A model generated the notes under the pieces. The model had not been told where the DNA came from. It saw only the letters and a program-made list of their open reading frames with translations, and did no database searches. Both the position numbers and the translations under genes were made by a program. A stretch of DNA of 64,000 bases from Chloroflexota bacterium (GTDB lineage: Bacteria > Chloroflexota > Dormibacteria > Dormibacterales > Dormibacteraceae), in assembly GCA_005883575.1 (NCBI GenBank), contig VBFH01000035.1, forward strand, positions 1-64,000, read 5' to 3'. Position 1 is the stretch's first letter. Each line of letters begins with the position of its first letter. Below are positions 9,025-17,381 of this stretch, piece by piece.

Positions 9025-9603
9025 TTCGAGGATCAACGCAAGCGAGGTAGCGCCGGGGTCCGGCAGCCCGCGGCTTCGCTCGCCAAGCCGGCTCGCACGA
9101 CCGATCGTGGCGACCATCTCTGCCGACGCCTCGGCGCCTGCGCGGGCGGCTTTGGCGGCCGCGGCCAGGTCCTGCCCTCGTCGCAACGCCTCGACGGCCG
9201 GGTGCAGAGCGTCGAGGATCGTCTTGTCGCCCGGCTTCGCATGACCGATGGCAGAGATCGCGTTTTCGGCGGCCTCGCCGAGAGCCAGCATCTTGACCGC
9301 GGTCATCGGTCCAGGCGGCAGCTCGTCGAGCTTGGTCGCGACGGCGAGCAGCCCGGACGTATAGATCGGCCCGCTTGCCCCTCCCACTGAGGCCATCGCC
9401 AGGGCGATCTTGACCAAGACTTCGTGGTCGCTCTCGTCCTGAGGATCCGCCAGCGCCTGGCGAACAGCCCGGGCCGCAAGGGCCATCGTCAGGCCGTGGT
9501 CGCCGTCGCCCGCGGCCGCATCGAGCCGGCACAGCTCATCGCGCGCGGCTTCGACGGCGTCGGCCGCGGCCACCACGCACGCCCGCAACAGCTGGCTGCT
9601 CAC
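8959..9603 (-). CDS. dhaL: Dihydroxyacetone kinase, ADP-binding subunit DhaL-like
   Basis: 214 residues beginning with GTG inside a GTGA overlap with the dhaK stop. The nucleotide/Mg site LDAAAGDGDHGLTM (residues 27-40), ASVGGASGPIYTSGLL, and PGDKTILDALHPA match DhaL. It transfers phosphate to the substrate held covalently on DhaK. Whether ATP or a PTS donor is used cannot be told from sequence; no DhaM is seen here. The C-terminus runs 66 bases into the convergent SDR gene, which suggests a displaced stop codon. Confidence 0.88.
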   Translation of the reverse strand: MSSQLLRACVVAAADAVEAARDELCRLDAAAGDGDHGLTMALAARAVRQALADPQDESDHEVLVKIALAMASVGGASGPIYTSGLLAVATKLDELPPGPMTAVKMLALGEAAENAISAIGHAKPGDKTILDALHPAVEALRRGQDLAAAAKAARAGAEASAEMVATIGRASRLGERSRGLPDPGATSLALILESVHTAAARDDQQLAGDEVGLA

Positions 9604-10556
9604 ACCCTGAACTTCGGTGTTCGGGCCTCGGCGTCCAGGAGCCTGAGCAGCTCGTCGTCGAGCACGGTCACTGTCACGGACGCGCCCGTCATCTCCAGCG
9701 AGGTGATGAACTCGCCGACGTAGCTCCTCACCACCTGAAGGCCCCTGGCTTCGAGGGCGCGCCTGGCGCCCCGGTAGAGGATGTACTGCTCGAGGTGGGC
9801 CGTCGCCCCGAGGCCATTGACGAGCAGGGCCACGTCGCGCGCGCCCAGATCCCCTGCGTCTTCGAGGATCGCGTCGACCAGAATCTGCGCTACCTCGTCC
9901 GCCGGCTTGAGCGGCGCCCGCTCGATCCCCGGCTCGCCGTGGACGCCCATGCCGATCTCCATCTCACCGTCGGTCAGCTCGAACGTCGGCCGGCCCGAGC
10001 CCGGGACCTCGCAGGCGGACAGCGCTACGCCCATGCTGCGGGTGGCCTTGCCAGCCTGCAGCCCGATCCGCTCGACCTCGTCCAGCGACATGCCCCGCTC
10101 CGCGGCCGCACCGGCGCACTTGAACACCATGATGTCGCCGGCGATGCCTCGCCGTTTGCCTGACTCCGCATTCGGCGCCGACGCGACGTCGTCGGCGACC
10201 CGGATCTCGCGCACGTCGATGCCTTCAGCCCGAGCCATCTGGGCGGCCAGGCCGAAGTTCATGACGTCGCCGGCGTAGTTTCCGTACCCCAGGAGCACGC
10301 CGCGTCCCATGTTCGCCGCGTGGATCGCCGCCAGCACGACGTTGGGAGGTGGGGACGCGAAGACGTTGCCGCAGGCCGCGGCGTCCGCCATGCCCCTGCC
10401 GACATAGCCGGCAAACGCCGGCTCATGACCAGAGCCGCCGCCAACGACAAAGCCCACCTTGCCGGCGGCGCGCGATCGCCTGACCACGACCCTGGGCTCG
10501 GCGAGCGCGACAATGTCGGCGTGAGCGGCGGCGAAGCCTTCGAGCGACTCGTCCAC
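9600..10556 (-). CDS. dhaK: Dihydroxyacetone/tetrulose kinase substrate-binding subunit DhaK-like
   Basis: Binds short ketoses through a hemiaminal to His206 in IGMGVHGEPG. Other hallmarks are FVVGGGSGHEPAFAGYVG, FASPP, and NYAGDVMNFGLA. Homology begins upstream of the GTG used here: codons from 10592 read IYKKLINDPFVAV, the typical DhaK N-terminus, directly after an in-frame TAA (10599-10601) and without ATG/GTG/TTG. Full length would be about 330 residues. Relatives include erythrulose kinases (DerK/LerK). The adjacent, divergently transcribed TIM-barrel epimerase makes a tetrulose or other ketose substrate plausible. Confidence 0.88.
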   Translation of the reverse strand: MDESLEGFAAAHADIVALAEPRVVVRRSRAAGKVGFVVGGGSGHEPAFAGYVGRGMADAAACGNVFASPPPNVVLAAIHAANMGRGVLLGYGNYAGDVMNFGLAAQMARAEGIDVREIRVADDVASAPNAESGKRRGIAGDIMVFKCAGAAAERGMSLDEVERIGLQAGKATRSMGVALSACEVPGSGRPTFELTDGEMEIGMGVHGEPGIERAPLKPADEVAQILVDAILEDAGDLGARDVALLVNGLGATAHLEQYILYRGARRALEARGLQVVRSYVGEFITSLEMTGASVTVTVLDDELLRLLDAEARTPKFRV

Positions 10557-10619
10557 CGCGACGAAGGGATCGTTGATCAGTTTCTTGTAGATGTCGACTT
10601 ACGTTAGCGGGAGCGGGAG

Positions 10620-11465
10620 ATGAAGTACGGCATCAACCTGTACCTGTGGGCTGACGACATGCATGACGGCCTGATGCCCGTGCTCGAAAAGCTCAAGCAG
10701 ATCGGTTATGACGGCGTCGAGGTGCCGATCTTCGACCTCGACCGGGCCAAGTGGAAGACGTGGGCGAAGCGGCTCGACGACCTCGGGTTGGAGCGCACCG
10801 CCAACACCGTGATCGCCCCGGAGCACAATCCCGTGAGCGCCGATCCGAAGATCCGCGAGGCCGCCTATCAGCACATGCAGGCGGTCGTCGACTGCTGCGC
10901 CGAGGTGGGCTCGTCGATCCTGTGCGGGCCTCACCAAGTCGCGCTCGGAGTGTTCACCGGAAAGGGCGCAACCGATGACGAGTGGAAGCGCAGCGTCGAG
11001 CACCTCAGGCGCGTCGCCGAGTATGCCTCTGATAAGGGCGTCACGCTGGCAGAGGAGGTCGTCAACCGTTTCGAGTTGTACCACCTCAATACACTCGAAC
11101 AGGGCATCCGGCTGGTGGACGACGTCGGGCACCCGAGCTGCAAGCTCCATCTCGACACGTTCCACGCGCACATCGAGGAGAAGAATCCCGCCACAGCGAT
11201 CCGCCACGCAGGCAGCCGGATCGCCCACGTGCACATCTCCGAGAACGACCGTGGCGTGCCCGGAAGCGGGAGCGTCGCGTGGGACGACACGTTCGACGCG
11301 CTGCACGACGTCGGCTACGACGGTTGGCTCACCGTCGAGGCGTTCGGAAACTTCCTCCCGAACCTGGCTGCCGCGACAAAGATCTGGCGGCCGCTGTTCG
11401 AGAGCGAGGAGCAGCTCGCCACCCAGGCGCACGCGTTTCTGAGCGAAAAGACGGCCCGCCGTTAA
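10620..11465 (+). CDS. Sugar phosphate isomerase/epimerase, D-psicose/D-tagatose 3-epimerase-like TIM barrel
   Basis: 281 residues, AP-endonuclease-2-type TIM barrel, with GGGAG just before ATG. Metal-binding residues are visible as Glu in LAEEVVNRFELYHLNT (about residue 144), Asp-x-x-His in KLHLDTFHAH, His in AHVHISENDRG and Glu in TVEAFG, the set used by ketose 3-epimerases. It is transcribed divergently from dhaK-dhaL across 63 bases, so shared control is likely. Related enzymes also act as tetrulose-phosphate isomerases. Substrate not determined. Confidence 0.82.
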   Translation: MKYGINLYLWADDMHDGLMPVLEKLKQIGYDGVEVPIFDLDRAKWKTWAKRLDDLGLERTANTVIAPEHNPVSADPKIREAAYQHMQAVVDCCAEVGSSILCGPHQVALGVFTGKGATDDEWKRSVEHLRRVAEYASDKGVTLAEEVVNRFELYHLNTLEQGIRLVDDVGHPSCKLHLDTFHAHIEEKNPATAIRHAGSRIAHVHISENDRGVPGSGSVAWDDTFDALHDVGYDGWLTVEAFGNFLPNLAAATKIWRPLFESEEQLATQAHAFLSEKTARR

Positions 11466-11480
11466 GCGGCGCCGGGTGCC

Positions 11481-11509
11481 TTGACATTACGGATTGCCGC
11501 ACACAGAAT
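11481..11509 (+). promoter_or_regulatory. Predicted sigma70-type promoter of the lsrF-like operon
   Basis: Consensus -35 TTGACA at 11481-11486, 17-base spacer, -10-like CAGAAT at 11504-11509 (4/6). It lies just before the two-box operator at 11511 and 58 bases before the lsrF-like start. Confidence 0.6.
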
Positions 11510-11510
11510 G

Positions 11511-11544
11511 GCTCCACGATCGTGCTGGGGCTGCAAGATTGTGC
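11511..11544 (+). promoter_or_regulatory. Two-box operator, copy 1 (before lsrF-like gene)
   Basis: Box A contains the perfect palindrome CACGATCGTG (11515-11524). Box B reads GCTGCAAGATTGTGC (11530-11544). Box centres are 19 bases apart, nearly two helical turns. The 34-base element matches the copy at 14673 at 27 of 34 positions and sits in the same place relative to a TTGACA promoter. A SorC-family regulator encoded in this operon is the likely binder (inference). Confidence 0.65.
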
Positions 11545-11566
11545 TGGGCAGGACAGGAGATAGCTG

Positions 11567-12463
11567 ATGCCGGAACCGGACGGTGACGCCAAGAACTTCT
11601 ATGCCGACGTGCCGGCGCCCAGCCAGGGATTTTTCCTGAAGGGATCGGGATCGCTCGACTGGGGCATGAGCAACCGGCTCGCCCGAGTGTTCCGTCCCGA
11701 CACTGGCCGGACTGTGATGCTGGCCATCGACCATGGGTATTTCCAGGGCCCCACCACCGGTCTCGAGCGCGTCGACCTGAACATCCTGCCGCTCGTGCCG
11801 CTTGCGGACGCGCTGATGTGCACCCGCGGCATCCTGCGCTCGACGATTCCACCAAGCTCAAGAACTTCGGTTGTGCTGCGCGCCAGCGGAGGACCGAGCA
11901 TCCTCAAGGAGCTCTCGGACGAGCAGATCGCGGTCGACATCGAGGACGCGGCCCGCCTCAACGTCGCCGCGCTGGCCGTGCAGGTCTTCATCGGCGGCGA
12001 GCACGAAACGCAATCGGTTCACAATATGACCCGGCTGGTCGACCTTGGGCTCCGCTACGGGATGCCGGTGATGGGCGTCACAGCGGTAGGCAAGCAGCTC
12101 ACGCGCGACGCCAAGTACATCCGCCTCGCCTGCCGCATCTGTGCCGAGCTCGGCGCCCAGTTCGTCAAGACTTACTACGTCGACGACGGATTCGACACCG
12201 TCACCGCATCGTGCCCTGTCCCGATCGTGATGGCCGGCGGCAAGAAGCTGCCTGAGCTCGACGCCCTGACCATGGCCCATCGTGCGGTCACCGAAGGAGC
12301 GGCGGGCGTGGACATGGGCAGGAACATCTTCCAGAGCGACAACCCCCTGGGGATGATGCGGGCGGTCGTTTCCGTGGTGCACGAGGGAAGCTCGCCCGTC
12401 GAGGCGCTAGAAATCTATCGCTCTTCGAAGGGAGCATCAATTGGGCACCGCTCCAAGCGCTGA
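11567..12463 (+). CDS. lsrF: LsrF-like 3-hydroxy-5-phosphonooxypentane-2,4-dione thiolase
   Basis: 298 residues, class-I-aldolase fold. Long blocks recall enterobacterial LsrF almost word for word: [47 protein letters not shown] (candidate Schiff-base Lys201), [12 protein letters not shown] and [14 protein letters not shown]. In E. coli LsrF transfers an acetyl group from phosphorylated, isomerised autoinducer-2 to CoA. ATG start follows ACAGGAG. It is the first gene of a four-gene operon with rpe, a SIS isomerase and a SorC-type regulator. An alternative substrate, another linear phospho-diketone, cannot be excluded. Confidence 0.85.
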   Translation: MPEPDGDAKNFYADVPAPSQGFFLKGSGSLDWGMSNRLARVFRPDTGRTVMLAIDHGYFQGPTTGLERVDLNILPLVPLADALMCTRGILRSTIPPSSRTSVVLRASGGPSILKELSDEQIAVDIEDAARLNVAALAVQVFIGGEHETQSVHNMTRLVDLGLRYGMPVMGVTAVGKQLTRDAKYIRLACRICAELGAQFVKTYYVDDGFDTVTASCPVPIVMAGGKKLPELDALTMAHRAVTEGAAGVDMGRNIFQSDNPLGMMRAVVSVVHEGSSPVEALEIYRSSKGASIGHRSKR

Positions 12464-13118
12464 GCCTCAGCTCAGCATCGTCATCACGACGGCCGACTGG
12501 CTGCACATGGGCGAGGAGCTGGCGCGGATCGAGGACGCCGGTGCCGACTTCGTCCACATCGATGTGATGGACGGGTGCTTCTGCCCGCAGCTCACTGTGG
12601 GCCCGCCCGTGATCGCAGCTCTGAAGACGAGGCTGCGAAAGGACATCCACCTGATGATCGAGGATCCCCTCGAGAAGGTCCGCGCCTACGTCGAAGCCGG
12701 TGCAGACATGCTCACCTTCCACGTCGAGGCGGCACGACACCCGCACCGCGTTCTGCAGGCACTTGGGCCCGCGGTCAAGCGTGGAATCGCATTGAACCCC
12801 GGTACTCCGGTGACGGCGGTGGAGCCGCTTCTCGATGACCTCGAGCTCGTACTGGTCCTGGCCGTCAATCCGGGCTGGGGAGGCCAGCGCTTTGCGCCTT
12901 CGACCGAGCGCCGCCTCGCGGCCGCTCGGGAGCTGATCGAGCGAAGCGGCCGGACGGTGATGCTCGGAGTCGACGGCGGCGTGACTCGCGAGAACGTCGG
13001 GTCCATCGCCGCCATGGGCGTGGACCTGATAGTTGCCGGGAGCGCCGTGTTCGACGGCGGCGACGCGGCGGCGAACCTGCGGCAGCTCCGTGCCGGCGCG
13101 GGCAGGGCCGCGGAATGA
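12441..13118 (+). CDS. rpe: Ribulose-phosphate 3-epimerase family protein
   Basis: 225 residues, TTG start about 9 bases after GGGAG, overlapping the lsrF-like gene by 23 bases. Signature motifs: [19 protein letters not shown] (His/Asp metal ligands), [27 protein letters not shown] and [10 protein letters not shown]. It epimerises C3 of a ketopentose phosphate, or a related ketose phosphate given its place beside a SIS isomerase and a sugar-responsive regulator. It is probably a pathway-specific copy, not the housekeeping one. Confidence 0.85.
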   Translation: MGTAPSAEPQLSIVITTADWLHMGEELARIEDAGADFVHIDVMDGCFCPQLTVGPPVIAALKTRLRKDIHLMIEDPLEKVRAYVEAGADMLTFHVEAARHPHRVLQALGPAVKRGIALNPGTPVTAVEPLLDDLELVLVLAVNPGWGGQRFAPSTERRLAAARELIERSGRTVMLGVDGGVTRENVGSIAAMGVDLIVAGSAVFDGGDAAANLRQLRAGAGRAAE

Positions 13119-13675
13119 CGTCCGGCATCGACGGTCTCTTCGCGGGCGCGCTCGACGAGATCCGCGCGGTGTTCGACGCGAGCGCCGCCGCTGAGGTCGA
13201 CATACTCTGTGACGAGCTGCTGAAGGCCCACAGGATCGCCTGCTACGGGGTCGGGCGGGAAGGCCTGATGATGCGCGCCCTCTGCATGCGGCTCATGCAC
13301 CTTGGGATGGATGCCCACGTGGTCGGCGACATGACTACGCCGGCGCTTGGCCCCGGCGACTTGCTCGTGGTCAGCGCAGGCCCGGGCTATTTCTCGACTG
13401 TGAAGGCGCTGCAGGGAGTGGCGCATACGGCTGGCGCGCGGACAGTCGCAGTGACCGCCCAACCCGCGGGCGAGGTTCCGGCTGCTGCGGACGCCGTCAT
13501 CCACATTCGCGCACAGACAATGGCCGACGACACAGGCGGTAGGAGCGTCCTCCCGATGGGCAGCCTCTACGAGGCGGCGATGCTGGTCTTCTTCGACATC
13601 GTCTCCATCGTCCTGCGGGAGCGCACCAGCCAGACCACGGAGGGCATGCGTTCTCGGCATACGAACCTTGAGTAG
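13115..13675 (+). CDS. SIS-domain sugar isomerase, 6-phospho-3-hexuloisomerase-like
   Basis: 186 residues forming one SIS domain: [53 protein letters not shown] and [17 protein letters not shown] match HxlB-type phosphohexuloisomerases. It overlaps rpe by ATGA and the regulator gene by 8 bases. The family interconverts ketose-6-phosphates such as 3-hexulose-6-P and fructose-6-P. No hexulose-6-phosphate synthase is present in the window, so a formaldehyde-fixing role is unsupported. Isomerisation of a phosphorylated catabolic intermediate is more likely. Confidence 0.78.
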   Translation: MTSGIDGLFAGALDEIRAVFDASAAAEVDILCDELLKAHRIACYGVGREGLMMRALCMRLMHLGMDAHVVGDMTTPALGPGDLLVVSAGPGYFSTVKALQGVAHTAGARTVAVTAQPAGEVPAAADAVIHIRAQTMADDTGGRSVLPMGSLYEAAMLVFFDIVSIVLRERTSQTTEGMRSRHTNLE

Positions 13676-14636
13676 ATCCCTCAAGGTGGCAACGGGTCCC
13701 ACCATGGACCAGCTCATCGACATCGCGACGCGGTTCTACGTGACCGGCCAGAGCCAGATCGAGATCGCGCGCACGGTCGGCCTCGACGCGTCCACCGTCT
13801 CGCGCTACCTGAAGCGGGCGCGCGACGAGGGAATCGTGCGGGTCGAGATACATCGTCCCCGCAGTCTCCACGGCGACCTCGCACTGGAGTTGGCGCAGCG
13901 CTTCGACCTCAAGCGGGCTGTGGTGGTCTCGGGGAATTCGGGTGCGGGGGCCATCCAGGCGGTCGCCCGGGCCGCGGCCGACTACGTCAACAGCCAGCTC
14001 TTCAACGGCATGCGCCTCGGTCTTTCCTGGGGACGCATGCTGTCGGCGGCGATCCACATGCTGCCGCCGGGCACGGTCTCCAATCTGGACGTCTCTTTGC
14101 TGCATGGCGGCGTGGGCAGCGCCGGGGCGGGCATCCAGGGTGTCGAGCTCGCGCGCCACATCGCCTCACTGCATCCGCACAGCCATGTCCACTACCTCCA
14201 CGCTCCCGTCCTGGTGGACTCGCCTGACATCAAGAATGCGATGCTCCGCGACGGCTCAATCCGGGCCGCACTGGAGTCGGCAGCTTCGAGCGACCTCGCC
14301 CTCGTCGGCATCGGCACCCTCCATGAGACCGCGCCCCTGGTTCGCTACGGGCACATCTCGCCCAAGGACCGGCGGCGGCTGCTGGCCGCCGGCGCGGTGG
14401 GGGACATGTGCACCCGCTTCTTCACCCCCGAGGGCGTGCCCGTCCATGTGCTCGACGACCGGTTGATCGCAATCGAATGGGATGAGCTGGGCCGGATCCC
14501 GCTCGTCGTTGCGATGGCGGCCGGCCTCGAAAAACGCGACGCGATCCTGGGTGCGCTCAGGGCTGGCTGTATGAACGTCCTGGTCACGGACGAGACCACC
14601 GCCCGGGCAGTGTTGAAAGCGGCAAAACGGCCTTGA
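13668..14636 (+). CDS. SorC/DeoR-family (LsrR-type) sugar-binding transcriptional regulator
   Basis: 322 residues from a TTG start that overlaps the SIS gene. N-terminal [35 protein letters not shown] (about residues 27-60). The C-terminal sugar-phosphate domain is seen in [37 protein letters not shown] and [15 protein letters not shown], all typical of SorC/LsrR proteins. Members form tetramers that bind paired operator sites and release DNA on binding a phosphorylated sugar or phospho-AI-2. It ends just before the operator at 14673 and probably controls both its own operon and the next one. Confidence 0.88.
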   Translation: MSRSLKVATGPTMDQLIDIATRFYVTGQSQIEIARTVGLDASTVSRYLKRARDEGIVRVEIHRPRSLHGDLALELAQRFDLKRAVVVSGNSGAGAIQAVARAAADYVNSQLFNGMRLGLSWGRMLSAAIHMLPPGTVSNLDVSLLHGGVGSAGAGIQGVELARHIASLHPHSHVHYLHAPVLVDSPDIKNAMLRDGSIRAALESAASSDLALVGIGTLHETAPLVRYGHISPKDRRRLLAAGAVGDMCTRFFTPEGVPVHVLDDRLIAIEWDELGRIPLVVAMAAGLEKRDAILGALRAGCMNVLVTDETTARAVLKAAKRP

Positions 14637-14644
14637 AAATGCCC

Positions 14645-14672
14645 TTGACAAACCCGCGTACGTCCGCATACT
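14645..14672 (+). promoter_or_regulatory. Predicted sigma70-type promoter of the APC permease operon
   Basis: Consensus TTGACA at 14645-14650, 16-base spacer, -10-like CATACT at 14667-14672. The operator begins at the next base and the permease start is 77 bases downstream. Confidence 0.6.
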
Positions 14673-14709
14673 GCTCCATGATCGTGGAAAGGCTGCAAGA
14701 TCTTGCAGC
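14673..14709 (+). promoter_or_regulatory. Two-box operator, copy 2 (before APC permease operon)
   Basis: Box A reads CCATGATCGTGG (14676-14687), a near-palindrome. Box B is the perfect 18-bp palindrome GCTGCAAGATCTTGCAGC (14692-14709). Box centres are 19 bases apart, exactly as in the copy at 11511. It sits immediately downstream of a TTGACA promoter, where a bound repressor would block transcription start. Confidence 0.7.
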
Positions 14710-14748
14710 GCTGGGAAGTGGCGACTCAGTTTGGAGGGGTAAGGCGTA

Positions 14749-16230
14749 ATGGCGAATCCGACTCAGGTAGACGTACCGATCGAAACCACACTGAAACGGG
14801 ATTCCCTCGGTCTGCTGGCCGCGACGATGCAGGCGATAACTCACATCGCGCCCGCCATCGCGGCCTTGTTCTTCACGCAGTTCATCGTTTCGCTGGCCGG
14901 CGTGACCGCGCCCCTGGCCTACATCATCGCCGTCCTGGTCGTCCTCATGCTCGGCAACACGCTGGTTCAGTTCTCCAAGCAACTGCCGTCAGCGGGTGGT
15001 TACTACACCTACGTGAGCCGGGCCCTGGGCCCGCGCTTTGGATTCATCACTTCCTGGATGTACATCCTCTACTCACCCCTGTCGGGCGGCGCCATTTACG
15101 GTTTTTTCGGCTTCATCCTCGCCGGCGAGCTGAAGTCGAACTACAACATCGATCTGCCCTGGCTCTGGTGGGTCTTCATCATCGTCGGGGCGCCGCTGAT
15201 CGCCTTCCTGCAGTACAGGGGCATCGAGATCTCGGCCCGGGCGCTCGTCATCACGGGCGGCCTCGAGATGCTGATCGTGCTTTCCCTCGCCCTCACCGGG
15301 TTCTTCAACCCCGGCTCCGGCGGCTTCTCGCTCGCCGTGTTCAACCCCGGAAACATTCCCGCCTTATCGGGATTCGCGCTCGCGATCGTGCTCGGGGTTC
15401 AGGGCCTGACGGGGTGGGAGGCGGCCGCGCCGCTGGCTGAGGAAACCAAGGATCCGAAGCGCAACACGCCGCGCTCGGTGATGCTCTCGATCATCATTCT
15501 TGGCGCCTTCCTGGTGTTCACGTTCTGGGGCATCATCACCGGGTTTGGTGTGAACAACATCCAGGGGATCGTCAAGTCGTCCGACCTCCCTGGCCTTGCG
15601 CTCGCGCACAAGGACTGGGGACCGGTGTGGTGGTTCATCCTCGTCGCTTTCGCCTCCTCGGTGTTCGCCGTCTGCCTCGCCACTGCCAACGTCGGCACGC
15701 GCATGTGGTACGGCATGGGCCGAAGCGGTTCCTTCCCGCGATGGTTCTCCACCGTTTCCAGGTACAAGACGCCGGTCAACGCGATCATCGCCCAGATGTG
15801 CCTCGCGCTGGGAAGCGGCCTGATCGGCGGCTTGCTGTGGGGCTCTGACGTGGCGTTCTTCTTCATCGACGGTTTGATCCTGGTGCTGGGCGTGGCCTTC
15901 GTTTACGTCATCGCCAACATCGCCGTGACCTTCTATTACCTGAAGCAACGCCGCAATGAGTTCAGCGTGCTCCTGCACCTGGTATTTCCGGTCCTCTCGT
16001 CGCTGGTGCTTCTATTCGCCATTCTCGTGTCGTTTCAGCCGCTCTGCTCGAACTACGGCACCTGCCCGGTCGCGCCATACAGCTTTGCTCCTCTCGTCGA
16101 TGGGGTCTGGCTCCTTGTCGGCCTGGGCGTGCTTCTGTACTACTTCTCGCAGAAGCGTGAGGACTGGATTCGGAACGCGGGGGCGGCGTTGGGCGAGAGC
16201 GAAGCCGATCTGGCGAGAGCGGCGACCTAG
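14749..16230 (+). CDS. APC-superfamily permease
   Basis: 493 residues with about 12 hydrophobic segments. The cytoplasmic N-terminus LKRDSLGLLAATMQAITHIAPAIA and the TM1-TM2 region, then QLPSAGGYYTYVSRALGPRFGF, are typical of amino acid/polyamine/organocation carriers. GGAGGGG lies upstream of ATG. It is the first gene of the operon that ends with the lsrK-like kinase, so it is the best candidate importer for that pathway's substrate and takes the place an LsrABCD transporter would have. APC carriers usually move amino acids, amines or related small organics; the cargo is unknown. Confidence 0.87.
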   Translation: MANPTQVDVPIETTLKRDSLGLLAATMQAITHIAPAIAALFFTQFIVSLAGVTAPLAYIIAVLVVLMLGNTLVQFSKQLPSAGGYYTYVSRALGPRFGFITSWMYILYSPLSGGAIYGFFGFILAGELKSNYNIDLPWLWWVFIIVGAPLIAFLQYRGIEISARALVITGGLEMLIVLSLALTGFFNPGSGGFSLAVFNPGNIPALSGFALAIVLGVQGLTGWEAAAPLAEETKDPKRNTPRSVMLSIIILGAFLVFTFWGIITGFGVNNIQGIVKSSDLPGLALAHKDWGPVWWFILVAFASSVFAVCLATANVGTRMWYGMGRSGSFPRWFSTVSRYKTPVNAIIAQMCLALGSGLIGGLLWGSDVAFFFIDGLILVLGVAFVYVIANIAVTFYYLKQRRNEFSVLLHLVFPVLSSLVLLFAILVSFQPLCSNYGTCPVAPYSFAPLVDGVWLLVGLGVLLYYFSQKREDWIRNAGAALGESEADLARAAT

Positions 16231-16256
16231 GATCGGGAGTCATAGGGAGGGGTCCG

Positions 16257-17381
16257 ATGCCTCCGATCCGGGGTAGGGCGATGACCCGGCGCGATCTGAT
16301 GCGCCGGGTCGGTCGTCTCGAACAGGTCGCCGGCGTCCGGCTGGTCACGCTGGGCGACGGCATCGAGCGCGGCGTACGGGTGCTCGAGTTCCGGACCGGC
16401 ACCGGCTACGTCTTCGACGTGATCGTCGATCGGTCCATGGACGTCGGTCGCTGCGAGTTCGAGGGTCGCTCGCTGGCCTGGCTGTCACCGACCGGGGTTG
16501 TCGGGCCGTGGTTCACCGAGCCGATGGGCCTCGGCTGGTTTCGGGCGTGGGGTGGCGGCATGCTGGTCACCTGCGGCCTGGACCACACACTGCTCGGCGG
16601 CAGCGACGACGCCTCCAACTTCCACCAGCTCGTCAAACCGACGGAGGACTATGGGCTCCATGGCCGGATCGGCTTCATGCCTGCGCGCCTGACCGGCTAC
16701 GGCGAGCGATGGGACGGTGAAGAGTGTGTGTTGTGGGCCGAGGGCGTCGTTCGCCAGGCAGCCGTATTCGGCGAGGCGATGGAGCTGCGCCGGCGAATCG
16801 AGGCGAGGGTCGGCGAGAGCCGGTTCACGGTGCATGACGAGATCGTCAACACCGGCTTCGACCCCACGACCCACATGTACCTCTACCACGTGAACGTGGG
16901 CTGGCCGGTCGTCGACGCGGGCTCGGAGTACCTGATCCCCGCGCCGCCTGGCGTGCCGGTGGCCGAGTACCCCACTAGTGATTACAGGCGGCTCACGGAG
17001 CCGAACAACGGATTCCCCGAGGAGTGCTACGAGCATGACGTTGCGCCCGAAGCCGGCGGGACCGTACCGGTGGGTGTGGTCAACCGCAGCGCGGGACTTG
17101 GCGCGTACCAGGTCTACCGAAAAGAGCAGTTCCCGTTCCACACCATGTGGCGGATGCTCGGTGAGGGAACGTACGGAGTGGCCATGGAGCCGACCACCAA
17201 CCGAGACGCGGGGCGGTTCGACGCCCGCGAGCGGGGCGAGCTTGCGTACCTGGCTCCCGGCGAGATGCGCGCTTACGACCTCGAGATCGGCGCTCTCGAC
17301 GGGCTGGTGGCCATCAACGCGTTTGCGGCGCGCGTGGATGCGCTCGCCGGCACGCCAGCAGGCAAAAGCCACCGTGCCTGA
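16257..17381 (+). CDS. DUF4432 family protein (aldose-epimerase-like fold)
   Basis: 374 residues, start after GGGAGGGG; a second ATG at 16281 is possible. DUF4432 features: VIVDRSMDVGRCEFEGRSLAWLSPTG, GGGMLVTCGLDHTLLGG, YGLHGRIGFMPA and MWRMLGEGTYGVAMEPTTN. These beta-sandwich proteins resemble galactose mutarotases, with conserved His residues (GLDH, LHGR, LYHVN), and occur in sugar catabolic operons. A mutarotase or sugar-binding role is inferred. The stop overlaps the next start. Confidence 0.85.
   Translation: MPPIRGRAMTRRDLMRRVGRLEQVAGVRLVTLGDGIERGVRVLEFRTGTGYVFDVIVDRSMDVGRCEFEGRSLAWLSPTGVVGPWFTEPMGLGWFRAWGGGMLVTCGLDHTLLGGSDDASNFHQLVKPTEDYGLHGRIGFMPARLTGYGERWDGEECVLWAEGVVRQAAVFGEAMELRRRIEARVGESRFTVHDEIVNTGFDPTTHMYLYHVNVGWPVVDAGSEYLIPAPPGVPVAEYPTSDYRRLTEPNNGFPEECYEHDVAPEAGGTVPVGVVNRSAGLGAYQVYRKEQFPFHTMWRMLGEGTYGVAMEPTTNRDAGRFDARERGELAYLAPGEMRAYDLEIGALDGLVAINAFAARVDALAGTPAGKSHRA

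Noticed and set aside
16978-17373. Upstream extension of the 17374 PLP protein
   Set aside because: The open frame overlaps the C-terminal half of DUF4432 and encodes no family-like sequence; GTG 17374 overlaps the DUF4432 stop as elsewhere in the operon.
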